From DASWTL01 sp966250385 (GTDB taxonomy: Bacteria; Bacteroidota; Bacteroidia; Sphingobacteriales; Sphingobacteriaceae): 64,000 bases of DNA. The DNA lies in contig CBINHC010000001.1 of assembly GCA_966250385.1 (NCBI GenBank), positions 62,001 through 126,000 on the forward strand. The letters are read 5' to 3'. The notes beneath the pieces were generated by a model. It was not told the origin of the DNA, ran no database searches, and worked only from the letters and a program-made list of their open reading frames with translations. This document shows, piece by piece, positions 32,551 to 42,965 of the stretch. The position numbers were made by a program, and so were the translations under genes. Numbering within the stretch: the first letter of the stretch is position 1; every line of letters begins with the position of its first letter.

Positions 32551-33249
32551 GTGGCTAGATTAACAAAAAATCAAAAAAAGGCACTCTCCAAGATTGAGGC
32601 GGGTAAAGCGTATACTTTGCAAGATGCAGCTGCACTTGTAAAGGAGATCACCACCACCAAATTTGATGCGTCTGTAGATATCGACGTACGTTTGGGTGTG
32701 GATCCACGTAAGGCCAATCAAATGGTCCGCGGTATTGCTACCCTTCCTCACGGAACCGGTAAGACTGTACGTGTCCTGGCTCTTGTTTCTCCCGATAAGG
32801 AAGAAGAAGCAAAAGCTGCAGGTGCAGACTACGTAGGTTTGGATGAGTATATCGCCAAAATAGAAGGTGGTTGGACTGACGTTGATATTATCATCACTAT
32901 GCCTAGCGTTATGGCTAAAGTAGGTAGACTCGGACGTATTCTGGGTCCGCGTAACCTGATGCCTAACCCTAAATCAGGAACTGTAACTACCGAGGTAGGC
33001 AAGGCAGTAACTGACGTAAAAGGTGGTAAGATCGACTTCAAGGTTGACAAAACAGGTATCATTCACACTTCGGTTGGAAAAGTATCTTTCCCTGCTGATA
33101 AAATTTACGAGAACGCGCTGGAAGTACTTCAGACGATCTCCAAATTGAAACCATCAGCAGCAAAAGGGACATATTTCAAGAGCATTCACATCTCTTCTAC
33201 TATGTCTCCGGGATTGGAAATTGAAACTAAATCAGTAGCGGGGATCTAA
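32551..33249 (+). CDS. rplA: 50S ribosomal protein uL1
   Basis: 232 residues, GTG start at 32551. Family features: SVDIDVRLGVDPRKANQMVRG, GRLGRILGPRNLMPNPKSGTV. It forms the L1 stalk that moves the E-site tRNA and in other bacteria represses its own operon. Its stop is 2 bases before rplJ, so any L10 leader would have to lie inside this gene. Confidence 0.97.
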   Translation: MARLTKNQKKALSKIEAGKAYTLQDAAALVKEITTTKFDASVDIDVRLGVDPRKANQMVRGIATLPHGTGKTVRVLALVSPDKEEEAKAAGADYVGLDEYIAKIEGGWTDVDIIITMPSVMAKVGRLGRILGPRNLMPNPKSGTVTTEVGKAVTDVKGGKIDFKVDKTGIIHTSVGKVSFPADKIYENALEVLQTISKLKPSAAKGTYFKSIHISSTMSPGLEIETKSVAGI

Positions 33250-33251
33250 TC

Positions 33252-33767
33252 ATGAGAAAAGAAGAAAAACAAGAGATTGTTCAAGCCTTGACTGAGCAGA
33301 TCAGAGAGTACGGTAACTTCTATATCACCGATACTGCCAACCTTACTGTTGCAAAGATCAATGGAATCCGCCGGAAGTTCTTTGATAACGGAATTTCTCT
33401 TCAGGTAGCTAAGAACACCCTTATCCGTAAGGCGATCGAAGCTGCAGGAGTAGATGCTCCCGAACTCCTGGATGTACTAAAAGGTTCATCAACTATCCTG
33501 TTCTCAGAGGTTGCGAATGCGCCGGCTAAATTGATCAAAGAACTTAGAAAATCCGGTGACAAGCCGGTGATCAAAGGTGCTTACATCGATTCAGCGGTAT
33601 TCGTTGGCGATCAGGTTGACGCGCTTGCGGCTCTTAAATCAAAGAACGAGCTTATCGGCGAAGTTATCGGATTGCTTCAGTCTCCTGCGAAAAACGTTAT
33701 TTCAGGCCTTCAGTCAGGCGGAAACAAACTGGCAGGTATAGTAAAAACATTACAAGAAAGAGGTTAA
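33252..33767 (+). CDS. rplJ: 50S ribosomal protein uL10
   Basis: 171 residues. N-terminal RNA-binding domain (MRKEEKQEIVQALTEQI) and a C-terminal helix that carries L7/L12 dimers. The ATG follows the rplA stop by 2 bases, implying coupled translation. Confidence 0.96.
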   Translation: MRKEEKQEIVQALTEQIREYGNFYITDTANLTVAKINGIRRKFFDNGISLQVAKNTLIRKAIEAAGVDAPELLDVLKGSSTILFSEVANAPAKLIKELRKSGDKPVIKGAYIDSAVFVGDQVDALAALKSKNELIGEVIGLLQSPAKNVISGLQSGGNKLAGIVKTLQERG

Positions 33768-33826
33768 CGGTACACCTTAAAGGCCCGATCATTTTAACAA
33801 AGTATTGAATTTAAAATTTAAATAAG

Positions 33827-34204
33827 ATGGCAGATTTAAAAGCGTTTGCTGAACAATTGGTAAACTTAACAGTAAAAGAAGTTAACGAGTTAGCTCAGAT
33901 CCTGAAAGATGAGTATGGTATTGAGCCTGCTGCTGCAGCTGTTGCAGTTGCTGCTCCTGCCGGTGGTGATGCCCCTGCAGCTGCTGAAGAAAAGACTACG
34001 TTTGACGTAATTCTGAAAGAAGCTGGTGGTCAGAAATTAGCAGTTGTTAAATTAGTTAAAGACCTTACCGGTCTTGGACTGAAAGAAGCAAAAGACCTTG
34101 TTGACGGTGCACCTAAAGAATTAAAAGCTGGTGTTGCTAAAGACGAAGCTGAAGCTTTGAAGAAACAATTAGAAGAAGCAGGAGCTGTAGTTGAGATTAA
34201 GTAA
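33827..34204 (+). CDS. rplL: 50S ribosomal protein bL12
   Basis: 125 residues: N-terminal dimerisation domain, an alanine-rich hinge (about 36-52, AAAAVAVAAPAGGDAPAAAEEK) and the C-terminal factor-binding domain (KTTFDVILKEAGGQKLAVVK). AT-rich preferred codons as in tuf. A strong hairpin follows before rpoB. Confidence 0.97.
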   Translation: MADLKAFAEQLVNLTVKEVNELAQILKDEYGIEPAAAAVAVAAPAGGDAPAAAEEKTTFDVILKEAGGQKLAVVKLVKDLTGLGLKEAKDLVDGAPKELKAGVAKDEAEALKKQLEEAGAVVEIK

Positions 34205-34224
34205 TTTCTTAACACTCAATAGAT

Positions 34225-34266
34225 AATGGCCTTAGACTCCGGTTTTCACCGGGGTCTATTGCCATT
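34225..34266 (+). other. rplL-rpoB attenuator-like hairpin
   Basis: Two-part stem: AATGGC/GCCATT outer and TAGACTCCGG (34233-34242) with 34249-34258 inner, then only three T. This is the place where other bacteria reduce transcription from ribosomal genes into rpoBC. Confidence 0.78.
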
Positions 34267-34352
34267 TGTATAATACCCATTTTTGTTTCATACAACATAC
34301 CAGTGCGTACTGGTGAAAAACAGTTTATTATTTAAACTAAAATCATAATCCC

Positions 34353-37300
34353 TTGGCAAACAAAAATAATATCAGCGAGAGAGTAAATTTTGCAACCAGC
34401 AAGCAGGTTATCGACTATCCTGACTTTCTGGATGTACAATTGCAATCTTTCCGGGAATTTTTTCAGTTGGAGACCACTTCAGATAATCGCCATCAGGAAG
34501 GATTATTTAAGGTTTTCTCTGAGAACTTTCCTATTTCCGATTCAAGGAACATCTTCGTATTAGAGTTTCTTGATTATTTTATTGATCCGCCCCGTTATGA
34601 TATACAGGAGTGTATCGAGCGTGGTTTAACCTACAGTGTTCCTCTGAAAGCGAAACTTCGCTTATCATGTAATGATGAGGAGCATGAAGATTTTGAAACG
34701 ATCGTTCAGGACGTGTACCTGGGAACCATCCCGTACATGACTCCGAAGGGAACGTTCGTTATCAACGGTGCTGAGCGTGTGATTGTATCTCAGTTGCACC
34801 GGTCTCCGGGTGTGTTCTTCGGCCAGAGCCGTCACACCAACGGAACCAAACTGTACTCTGCCCGTGTTATTCCGTTTAAGGGATCCTGGATCGAGTTTGC
34901 TACGGACGTGAACAACGTGATGTATGCTTACATCGACCGTAAGAAAAAATTCCCCGTTACTACCCTGTTGCGTGCAATCGGCTATGATTCAGACAAGGAC
35001 ATCCTTGAGTTATTTGAACTGGCTGATGAGGTGAAGGTGAGCAAGTCCGGCCTGAAGAAATTCGTTGGACGCAAGCTTGCTGCAAGAGTGCTGAAGAAGT
35101 GGGTAGAAGATTTCGTGGATGAGGATACCGGCGAGGTAGTTTCCATTGACCGTAACGAAATCATCCTTGAACGGGAAACTGTACTTGATGATGACCACAT
35201 TGATATGATCATCGATGCCGGAGTAAAAACAGTCATCCTGACCAAGGAAGAGGCTGTGAACAGCGGTGATTATACCATTATATATAATACCTTACAAAAA
35301 GATACATCGAACTCGGAGAAAGAAGCGGTAGAGCACATCTATCGTCAGCTGCGGAACGCTGAACCACCTGATGAAGAAACAGCGCGTGGTATCATCGACC
35401 GGTTGTTCTTCTCTGATAAGAGATATGACCTGGGGGATGTCGGCCGTTACCGGATTAACCGGAAACTGAAGCTGGACACTCCGGTAGAGACCAAGGTCCT
35501 GACCAAACTGGATATTATTGCCATTGTGAAATACCTGATCAAGCTGATCAATTCAAAAGCAGAGGTGGATGATATCGATCACTTGTCAAACCGTCGCGTC
35601 CGTACCGTTGGTGAGCAGCTGTATGCCCAGTTCGGCGTTGGTCTTGCCCGTATGGCCCGTACCATCCGCGAACGGATGAATATCCGCGACAACGAGGTGT
35701 TCACCCCGACCGACCTGATCAATGCCCGGACCCTGTCCTCCGTGATCAACTCGTTCTTCGGAACAAACCAGTTGTCTCAGTTCATGGACCAGACCAACCC
35801 GCTGGCGGAGATCACGCACAAGCGTCGTCTTTCAGCCTTAGGTCCCGGCGGTCTTTCAAGAGAGCGTGCCGGTTTCGAGGTTCGTGACGTTCACTATACG
35901 CACTACGGTCGTTTGTGTACCATTGAAACCCCGGAAGGTCCGAATATCGGTCTGATCTCCTCATTATGCGTTCACGCGAAGATCAATAACCTCGGGTTTA
36001 TTGAGACTCCTTACCGTCAGGTAAAGGACGGACGTGTCGTTGTTGAGGAGCCGGTCATCTACCTTTCCGCAGAAGATGAGGAAGGCAAGACGATCGCCCA
36101 GGCGAACGCTCAGTACGACGACCAGGGTAACTTCGTTACTCCGCATGTCAAAGCGCGTTACGAGGGTGACTTCCCGGTTATTGAACCGGAAAGACTGGAT
36201 CTGATGGACGTTGCTCCGAACCAGATCACGTCGATTGCGGCGTCGCTGATTCCGTTCCTTGAACATGATGATGCGAACCGTGCACTGATGGGATCGAACA
36301 TGCAGCGTCAGGCGGTACCGTTACTTCGCCCGGAGTCTCCGATCGTCGGTACAGGTCTTGAGGGCCGTGTTGCGCGGGATTCACGTACCCTGATCAATGC
36401 AGAGGGAGACGGAGTGGTCGAATATGTTGACGCCAACGAGATCCGGATCCGGTATGAGAGAACGGATGATGACCGTCTGGTTTCCTTCGAAGGTGAAACC
36501 AAGTCATACCGTCTGATCAAATTCAAGAAAACCAACCAGAGTACCTGTATCAACCTGAAGCCGATCGTAAGGAAAGGCCAGCGGGTTGAGAAAGGGCAGG
36601 TGCTTTGTGAAGGATATGCGACCCAGGATGGCGAGCTGGCCCTTGGAAGAAACCTGAAAGTGGCGTTCATGCCATGGCAGGGATTCAACTTCGAGGATGC
36701 GATCGTCATCTCCGAGCGTGTCGTTTCCCAGGATATCTTCACCTCCCTTCATATTGAAGAGTTCGAGCTGGAAGTCCGGGATACCAAACGCGGTGAAGAG
36801 GAACTGACACCGGACATCCCGAACGTTTCGGAAGAAGCGACCAAAGACCTCGACGAGAACGGTATTATCCGTGTCGGTGCTGAGGTTAAGGAAGGGGATA
36901 TCCTGATCGGTAAGATCACTCCGAAAGGAGAGTCGGATCCTTCTCCGGAAGAGAAACTCCTTCGCGCCATCTTCGGAGACAAGGCGGGCGATGTGAAGGA
37001 TGCTTCCCTGAAGACCCCGCCGTCGATTGCCGGTGTGGTGATTGACACCAAGTTGTTCTCCCGTGCGAAAAAGACTTCCAAAGCGGAAGAAAAATCGCAG
37101 CTGGAGAAACTGGACGCCAAACATCATAAAGCGGTCCGCGAACTGAAAGAAGCGTTAGTTGACAAGTTGTTCACCATCGTGAATGGTAAAACCTCACAGG
37201 GCGTGTTCAACGTATATAAAGAGTTGCTGGTGGCCAAAGGAGTGAAGTTCACCCAGAAGATCCTTGCTGAACTCGAGTATGCGAACATCAACCCGACCAA

Positions 37301-38162
37301 GTGGACAACCGATGAAGATAAGAACGAGCTGATCAAGCAGACGCTGCACAATTACAACATCAAGCTTAACGAAGAGCTGGGTGCGTACAAGCGCGACAAG
37401 TTTGCCATTAGCGTGGGCGATGAGCTTCCGTCAGGAATCGTTCAGATGGCCAAGGTGTACATCGCTAAGAAGCGTAAGCTGAAAGTTGGTGACAAGATGG
37501 CGGGACGCCACGGTAACAAGGGTATCGTTGCACGGATCGTCCGTGATGAAGACATGCCGTTCCTGGAAGACGGAACTCCGGTTGACATCGTGCTGAACCC
37601 GCTCGGGGTACCTTCACGTATGAACCTCGGGCAGATCTATGAGACCGTACTCGGATGGGCGGGTAAAGAACTTGGAATGAAGTTCGCCACGCCGATCTTT
37701 GACGGTGCATCTCATGATGAAGTTGAGGAGTGGGTTGCCAAGGCAGGTATTCCGGCGTCAGGCCGAACCTACCTGTACAACGGGTTGACCGGTGATCGTT
37801 TCGACCAGCCGACCACAGTAGGTATTATCTACATGCTGAAACTGGGCCACATGGTTGATGATAAGATGCACGCTCGTTCGATCGGTCCGTATTCATTGAT
37901 TACGCAACAGCCATTGGGCGGTAAAGCCCAGTTCGGTGGTCAGCGTTTTGGTGAGATGGAGGTTTGGGCACTCGAGGCATTCGGTGCAGCGAACATCCTT
38001 CAGGAAATCCTTACCGTGAAATCGGATGACGTTGTCGGCCGTGCGAAAACATACGAAGCGATTGTTAAAGGTGAGAACCTTCCGACGCCTTCAGTTCCTG
38101 AATCATTCAACGTATTGGTTCACGAGTTAAGAGGTCTGGGTCTGGATATCACACTGGATTAA
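34353..38162 (+). CDS. rpoB: RNA polymerase beta subunit
   Basis: 1269 residues from a TTG start at 34353 (MANKNNISERVNF); no closer ATG fits the family's N terminus. The rifampicin pocket reads SQFMDQTNPLAEITHKRRLSALGPGG-like, that is, wild type at the positions that commonly mutate to resistance. Later conserved parts include GDKMAGRHGNKGIV and the C-terminal GEMEVWALEAFGA. The N-terminal 150 residues look most like Sphingobacteriales from memory. A 36-base hairpin separates it from rpoC. Confidence 0.97.
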   Translation: MANKNNISERVNFATSKQVIDYPDFLDVQLQSFREFFQLETTSDNRHQEGLFKVFSENFPISDSRNIFVLEFLDYFIDPPRYDIQECIERGLTYSVPLKAKLRLSCNDEEHEDFETIVQDVYLGTIPYMTPKGTFVINGAERVIVSQLHRSPGVFFGQSRHTNGTKLYSARVIPFKGSWIEFATDVNNVMYAYIDRKKKFPVTTLLRAIGYDSDKDILELFELADEVKVSKSGLKKFVGRKLAARVLKKWVEDFVDEDTGEVVSIDRNEIILERETVLDDDHIDMIIDAGVKTVILTKEEAVNSGDYTIIYNTLQKDTSNSEKEAVEHIYRQLRNAEPPDEETARGIIDRLFFSDKRYDLGDVGRYRINRKLKLDTPVETKVLTKLDIIAIVKYLIKLINSKAEVDDIDHLSNRRVRTVGEQLYAQFGVGLARMARTIRERMNIRDNEVFTPTDLINARTLSSVINSFFGTNQLSQFMDQTNPLAEITHKRRLSALGPGGLSRERAGFEVRDVHYTHYGRLCTIETPEGPNIGLISSLCVHAKINNLGFIETPYRQVKDGRVVVEEPVIYLSAEDEEGKTIAQANAQYDDQGNFVTPHVKARYEGDFPVIEPERLDLMDVAPNQITSIAASLIPFLEHDDANRALMGSNMQRQAVPLLRPESPIVGTGLEGRVARDSRTLINAEGDGVVEYVDANEIRIRYERTDDDRLVSFEGETKSYRLIKFKKTNQSTCINLKPIVRKGQRVEKGQVLCEGYATQDGELALGRNLKVAFMPWQGFNFEDAIVISERVVSQDIFTSLHIEEFELEVRDTKRGEEELTPDIPNVSEEATKDLDENGIIRVGAEVKEGDILIGKITPKGESDPSPEEKLLRAIFGDKAGDVKDASLKTPPSIAGVVIDTKLFSRAKKTSKAEEKSQLEKLDAKHHKAVRELKEALVDKLFTIVNGKTSQGVFNVYKELLVAKGVKFTQKILAELEYANINPTKWTTDEDKNELIKQTLHNYNIKLNEELGAYKRDKFAISVGDELPSGIVQMAKVYIAKKRKLKVGDKMAGRHGNKGIVARIVRDEDMPFLEDGTPVDIVLNPLGVPSRMNLGQIYETVLGWAGKELGMKFATPIFDGASHDEVEEWVAKAGIPASGRTYLYNGLTGDRFDQPTTVGIIYMLKLGHMVDDKMHARSIGPYSLITQQPLGGKAQFGGQRFGEMEVWALEAFGAANILQEILTVKSDDVVGRAKTYEAIVKGENLPTPSVPESFNVLVHELRGLGLDITLD

Positions 38163-38173
38163 AGTTTTGGGTC

Positions 38174-38210
38174 AGAACAGCGGGCCGGGTGAACACCGGC
38201 CTGCGGTTCT
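38174..38210 (+). other. rpoB-rpoC intercistronic hairpin
   Basis: AGAAC/GTTCT outer and GGCCGG/CCGGCC inner stem (38174-38210) with a GC-rich core but no U run; probably an mRNA processing or stability element. Confidence 0.65.
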
Positions 38211-38240
38211 AATCTCGTTACTCACAACTATAAAAGAGCT

Positions 38241-41200
38241 ATGTCTTACAAAAAAGATAATAAAATCAAAAGTAACTTCACCTCGATTACCATCAGCCTG
38301 GCTTCTCCGGAATCAATCCTGGAGCGCTCAAGCGGGGAGGTGTTAAAACCAGAAACCATCAACTACCGGACTTACAAGCCGGAACGTGATGGTTTGTTCT
38401 GTGAGCGTATTTTCGGTCCGGTAAAAGACTACGAATGCCATTGCGGTAAGTACAAGCGTATCCGTTACAAAGGTATCGTCTGCGACCGGTGCGGTGTGGA
38501 AGTTACTGAGAAGAAAGTGCGTCGTGAGCGTATGGGACACATCAACCTGGTGGTTCCTGTCGCACACATCTGGTACTTCCGTTCATTGCCGAACAAGATC
38601 GGTTACCTGCTGGGTCTTCCGACCAAGCGTCTGGACCTGATCATCTATTATGAGCGGTATGTAGTGATCCAGCCGGGTATCAAGGAAGCTGACGGTATCT
38701 CCAAAATGGATTTCCTGACTGAAGAGGAATACCTGGATATCCTGGATACGCTTCCAAAAGAAAACCAGTACCTGGATGACAAGGATCCGCAGAAGTTCAT
38801 CGCTAAGATGGGTGCCGAGGCGCTCGAGGAATTACTGAAGCGACTGAACCTGGATCAGCTGTCCTATGACCTGCGTCACCAGGCTGCCAACGAGACCTCA
38901 CAGCAACGTAAGAATGAAGCGTTAAAACGTCTTCAGGTTGTAGAGGCTTTCCGCGGCGCGCGTGAAAATATCGAGAATCAGCCCGAGTGGATGATCGTTA
39001 AGATCGTTCCTGTAATTCCACCGGAATTGCGCCCGCTGGTGCCTCTTGAAGGCGGCCGTTTCGCAACGTCCGACCTGAACGACCTTTACCGGCGGGTCAT
39101 CATCCGGAACAACCGTCTGAAACGCCTGATCGAGATCAAGGCGCCGGAAGTGATCCTTCGGAACGAAAAGCGGATGCTGCAGGAAGCTGTGGATTCCCTG
39201 TTCGATAACTCCCGTAAGGTCAATGCCGTTAAGACAGAAGGTAACCGCGCCCTGAAATCGCTTTCGGATATCCTGAAAGGAAAACAGGGTCGTTTCCGTC
39301 AGAACCTGCTTGGTAAACGTGTGGATTATTCAGCGCGTTCCGTCATTGTTGTCGGGCCGCACCTGAAGCTCCACGAATGTGGTCTGCCAAAAGATATGGC
39401 CGCAGAGCTGTTCAAACCGTTCATCATCCGCAAGATGATTGAAAGAGGTGTGGTGAAGACCGTAAAATCGGCCAAAAAGATCGTTGACCGCAAGGATCCG
39501 ATCGTCTGGGACATCCTGGAGAACGTGCTGAAAGGACACCCGGTGTTACTGAACCGTGCTCCTACGCTTCACCGTCTGGGTATCCAGGCCTTCCAGCCGA
39601 AACTGGTGGAAGGTAAGGCGATCCAGCTCCACCCGCTGGTTTGTACCGCGTTCAACGCCGACTTTGACGGTGACCAGATGGCCGTTCACTTACCGTTGGG
39701 TAATGCGGCAATCCTGGAAGCCCAGATGCTGATGCTGGCGTCACATAACATTCTGAACCCTGCCAACGGTACCCCGATCACCGTTCCTTCCCAGGACATG
39801 GTACTTGGTCTGTACTACATCACCAAGGGCCGGAAAACTGATGAATCGCGCGTTGTAAAAGGACAGGGATTATCTTTCTACTCTCCTGAAGAGGTGATCA
39901 TCGCCTACAATGAGAAGAAGATCGATCTGCATGCCTTCATTAAAGTCCGGGTGAACGTGAAGGAAAAGGACGGATCCATCGTGAATAAACTGACTGAAAC
40001 GACCGTAGGACGGGTGTTATTCAACCTCCATGTTCCGGAAGAAGTCGGTTATATCAATGAACTGCTGACCAAGAAATCCCTTCGTGATATTATCGGTGAA
40101 GTAGTTAAGAACACAGGTATGGCCCGTGCGGCACAATTCCTGGACGATATCAAGGAACTTGGTTTCCAGATGGCGTTCCGCGGAGGTCTGTCGTTCAACC
40201 TGCAGGATCTGAATATCCCTGAATCGAAAGTTACGCTGATCGAACAGGCATCTAAGGAAGTTGAAGAAGTAATGAACAACTATAACATGGGTTTCATTAC
40301 CAACAACGAACGCTACAATCAGATTATCGATATCTGGACCCGTATCAATAACCGTCTGACAGCAAACGTGATGGAGATCCTGTCTTCGGACAATCAGGGC
40401 TTCAACTCGGTATATATGATGCTTGATTCCGGAGCGCGTGGTTCCAAAGAGCAGATCCGTCAGCTTTGCGGTATGCGGGGTCTGATGGCCAAGCCGCAGA
40501 AATCAGGTTCAGGGGGTGAGATCATCGAGAACCCGATCCTGTCCAACTTTAAGGAAGGATTGTCCGTACTGGAATACTTTATCTCCACCCACGGTGCGCG
40601 TAAAGGTCTTGCGGATACGGCGTTGAAAACGGCGGATGCGGGTTACCTGACCCGTCGTCTGCATGACGTTGCGCAGGATATGATCGTCGGTGAGGAGGAT
40701 TGCGGTACCCTGAGAGGTATCTATACCACCGCACTGAAGGATAATGAAGATATCGTTGAACCATTATATGACCGTATCCTGGGAAGAACTTCCCTGCACG
40801 ATGTGTATGATCCGATGACCAACGAGTTGCTGGTTCATGCCAACGAGGATATCGACGAGGAAATTGCGCACAAGATCGCAAACTCTCCGCTGGAAGGTAT
40901 TGAGATCCGTTCCGTACTGACCTGCGAAAGCAAACGCGGTGTTTGTACGCTGTGTTACGGACGGAACCTGGCTACCGGCAAGCGGGTGCAGATGGGTGAA
41001 GCGGTCGGTGTAATTGCCGCCCAGTCCATCGGTGAGCCTGGTACGCAGCTGACACTTCGTACGTTCCACGTCGGTGGTACGGCATCGAACATTGCTGCTG
41101 AATCCCAGATCAACGCGAGATTCGACGGTATTATCGAATTTGAAAACGTCCGGACCGTTCCTTTCACTACCGAAGAGGGTGATGTTGACGTAGTTCTTGG

Positions 41201-42527
41201 CCGTTCAGGTGAATTCCGGATCATTGAGCCGGGAACCAACAAAGTCATCATGACCAACAACATTCCTTACGGTGCGCATCTGTACGTTAAGGATGGTGTT
41301 CAGATCTCCAAGGGTGACCGCATCTGTAGCTGGGATCCGTACAACGCGGTTATTATTTCCGAGTTTACCGGTAAGGCTGAATTTGAATCGATCATTGAAG
41401 GTGTTACCTTCCGCGAGGAATCAGATGACCAGACCGGACACAGAGAAAAGGTGATCATCGATACCCGTGATAAAACCAAGAACCCTGTTATTCGCGTAGC
41501 GGATAAGGCTGGTAACGGAATCAAGGGCTACAACATCCCGGTAGGTGCTCACATCGCAGTGGACGAAGGTGAGAAAGTATCGATGGGGCAGGTCATCGCG
41601 AAGATCCCTCGCTCAACTGGTAAGACCCGGGATATCACCGGTGGTCTGCCACGTGTAACCGAGCTGTTTGAAGCCCGTAATCCGTCTAACCCTGCGGTTG
41701 TGACCGAGATCGACGGTGTGGTGACGCTTGGTGGCGTGAAACGTGGTAACCGTGAGATCTCGATCGAGTCCAGAGACGGTCAGGTGAAGAAATACCTGGT
41801 GCCGCTTTCCAAGCACATCCTGGTACAGGATAACGACTTCGTGAAAGCCGGTATGCCGTTATCGGACGGATCCATCTCTCCTGCAGATATCCTTGCCATC
41901 AAGGGACCTGCTGCCGTACAGGAATACCTGGTAAACGGTGTGCAGGAGGTTTACCGTCTGCAGGGTGTGAAGATCAACGACAAGCACTTCGAGACCATCG
42001 TTCACCAGATGATGCAGAAGGTTCAGATCGAGGATCCGGGAGATACCCGCTTCCTGGAGAAAGAACTGGTGGATCGCTGGGACTTCCAGAAGGAAAATGA
42101 TGAGATCTACGATAAGAAGGTCGTAACCGATCCGGGAGATTCCAACAACCTGAAAGCCGGCCAGATCGTGTCCCTGCGGAAACTGCGGGACGAGAACTCC
42201 GTGCTGAAACGGAAGGATATGAAACTGGTTGAAGCGCGTGATGCGATCGCAGCAACATCAAGCCAGATCCTGCAGGGTATCACCCGTGCATCCCTGGGCA
42301 CCAAATCATTCATTTCTGCTGCTTCCTTCCAGGAAACAACGAAAGTTCTGAATGAGGCGGCCATCAGCGGTAAGCGCGACAGCCTGTTAGGTCTGAAAGA
42401 AAACGTGATCGTCGGCCACCTGATTCCTTCAGGTACCGGTTTACGCAGCTACGAGCGGATCATTGTCGGATCTCAGGAAGAATATGACAAACTCCTTGCT
42501 TCCAAGCAGGAAGAAGTGGAAGCCTAG
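38241..42527 (+). CDS. rpoC: RNA polymerase beta' subunit
   Basis: 1428 residues. Zinc site CHCGKYKRIRYKGIVCDRCG in the N terminus, active-site magnesium loop NADFDGDQM, second zinc site CESKRGVCTLCYG, and trigger-loop/C-terminal regions all present. Transcribed from the long ribosomal/RNA polymerase operon; ends at a strong terminator. Confidence 0.98.
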   Translation: MSYKKDNKIKSNFTSITISLASPESILERSSGEVLKPETINYRTYKPERDGLFCERIFGPVKDYECHCGKYKRIRYKGIVCDRCGVEVTEKKVRRERMGHINLVVPVAHIWYFRSLPNKIGYLLGLPTKRLDLIIYYERYVVIQPGIKEADGISKMDFLTEEEYLDILDTLPKENQYLDDKDPQKFIAKMGAEALEELLKRLNLDQLSYDLRHQAANETSQQRKNEALKRLQVVEAFRGARENIENQPEWMIVKIVPVIPPELRPLVPLEGGRFATSDLNDLYRRVIIRNNRLKRLIEIKAPEVILRNEKRMLQEAVDSLFDNSRKVNAVKTEGNRALKSLSDILKGKQGRFRQNLLGKRVDYSARSVIVVGPHLKLHECGLPKDMAAELFKPFIIRKMIERGVVKTVKSAKKIVDRKDPIVWDILENVLKGHPVLLNRAPTLHRLGIQAFQPKLVEGKAIQLHPLVCTAFNADFDGDQMAVHLPLGNAAILEAQMLMLASHNILNPANGTPITVPSQDMVLGLYYITKGRKTDESRVVKGQGLSFYSPEEVIIAYNEKKIDLHAFIKVRVNVKEKDGSIVNKLTETTVGRVLFNLHVPEEVGYINELLTKKSLRDIIGEVVKNTGMARAAQFLDDIKELGFQMAFRGGLSFNLQDLNIPESKVTLIEQASKEVEEVMNNYNMGFITNNERYNQIIDIWTRINNRLTANVMEILSSDNQGFNSVYMMLDSGARGSKEQIRQLCGMRGLMAKPQKSGSGGEIIENPILSNFKEGLSVLEYFISTHGARKGLADTALKTADAGYLTRRLHDVAQDMIVGEEDCGTLRGIYTTALKDNEDIVEPLYDRILGRTSLHDVYDPMTNELLVHANEDIDEEIAHKIANSPLEGIEIRSVLTCESKRGVCTLCYGRNLATGKRVQMGEAVGVIAAQSIGEPGTQLTLRTFHVGGTASNIAAESQINARFDGIIEFENVRTVPFTTEEGDVDVVLGRSGEFRIIEPGTNKVIMTNNIPYGAHLYVKDGVQISKGDRICSWDPYNAVIISEFTGKAEFESIIEGVTFREESDDQTGHREKVIIDTRDKTKNPVIRVADKAGNGIKGYNIPVGAHIAVDEGEKVSMGQVIAKIPRSTGKTRDITGGLPRVTELFEARNPSNPAVVTEIDGVVTLGGVKRGNREISIESRDGQVKKYLVPLSKHILVQDNDFVKAGMPLSDGSISPADILAIKGPAAVQEYLVNGVQEVYRLQGVKINDKHFETIVHQMMQKVQIEDPGDTRFLEKELVDRWDFQKENDEIYDKKVVTDPGDSNNLKAGQIVSLRKLRDENSVLKRKDMKLVEARDAIAATSSQILQGITRASLGTKSFISAASFQETTKVLNEAAISGKRDSLLGLKENVIVGHLIPSGTGLRSYERIIVGSQEEYDKLLASKQEEVEA

Positions 42528-42547
42528 TATTCACTTCAGACATAGAG

Positions 42548-42577
42548 AAAGTCCCCCGGAAACGGGGGACTTTTTTT
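42548..42577 (+). terminator. terminator of the rpoBC operon
   Basis: GTCCCCCG/CGGGGGAC stem (42551-42558 and 42563-42570) with loop GAAA and seven T. Confidence 0.95.
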
Positions 42578-42650
42578 GTAGATGCCACCCCGTTTAATTG
42601 GAATTGATTGCGCGAATTCCTTCCTTTGGAAAGAAGACATCTTACACTGC

Positions 42651-42965
42651 ATGGAAGAGCAAGCGAACGACAATCAGATCAACATAGAATTATCAGAAGA
42701 AGTGGCCGAAGGAATTTATTCCAACCTGGCGATCATTACCCATTCGAATACCGAGTTCGTCCTCGACTTCATCCGGATGATGCCCGGCGTTCCCAAAGCA
42801 CGGGTGAAGTCCAGGATCATCCTGACCCCGGAACATGCCAAGAGACTGCTCCGGGCCATGGAAGACAATATTGACAAGTTTGAAGCGGCGAACGGGAAGA
42901 TCCGGATCAGCGAGGAATCAGGCGGCTTTCCCCTGAATTTCGGCGGTCCTACCGCGCAGGCGTGA
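42651..42965 (+). CDS. DUF3467 protein
   Basis: 104 residues, start at 42651 (MEEQANDNQINIEL). DUF3467 pattern: EGIYSNLAIITHSNTEFVLDFIRMMPG, then ARVKSRIILTPEHAKRLL. Function unknown to me; the gene commonly follows rpoC in Bacteroidota, which hints at a role near transcription. It lies after the rpoC terminator, so it is read by its own promoter or by leak-through. The last 17 bases overlap the 3' end of miaA on the opposite strand. Confidence 0.85.
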   Translation: MEEQANDNQINIELSEEVAEGIYSNLAIITHSNTEFVLDFIRMMPGVPKARVKSRIILTPEHAKRLLRAMEDNIDKFEAANGKIRISEESGGFPLNFGGPTAQA

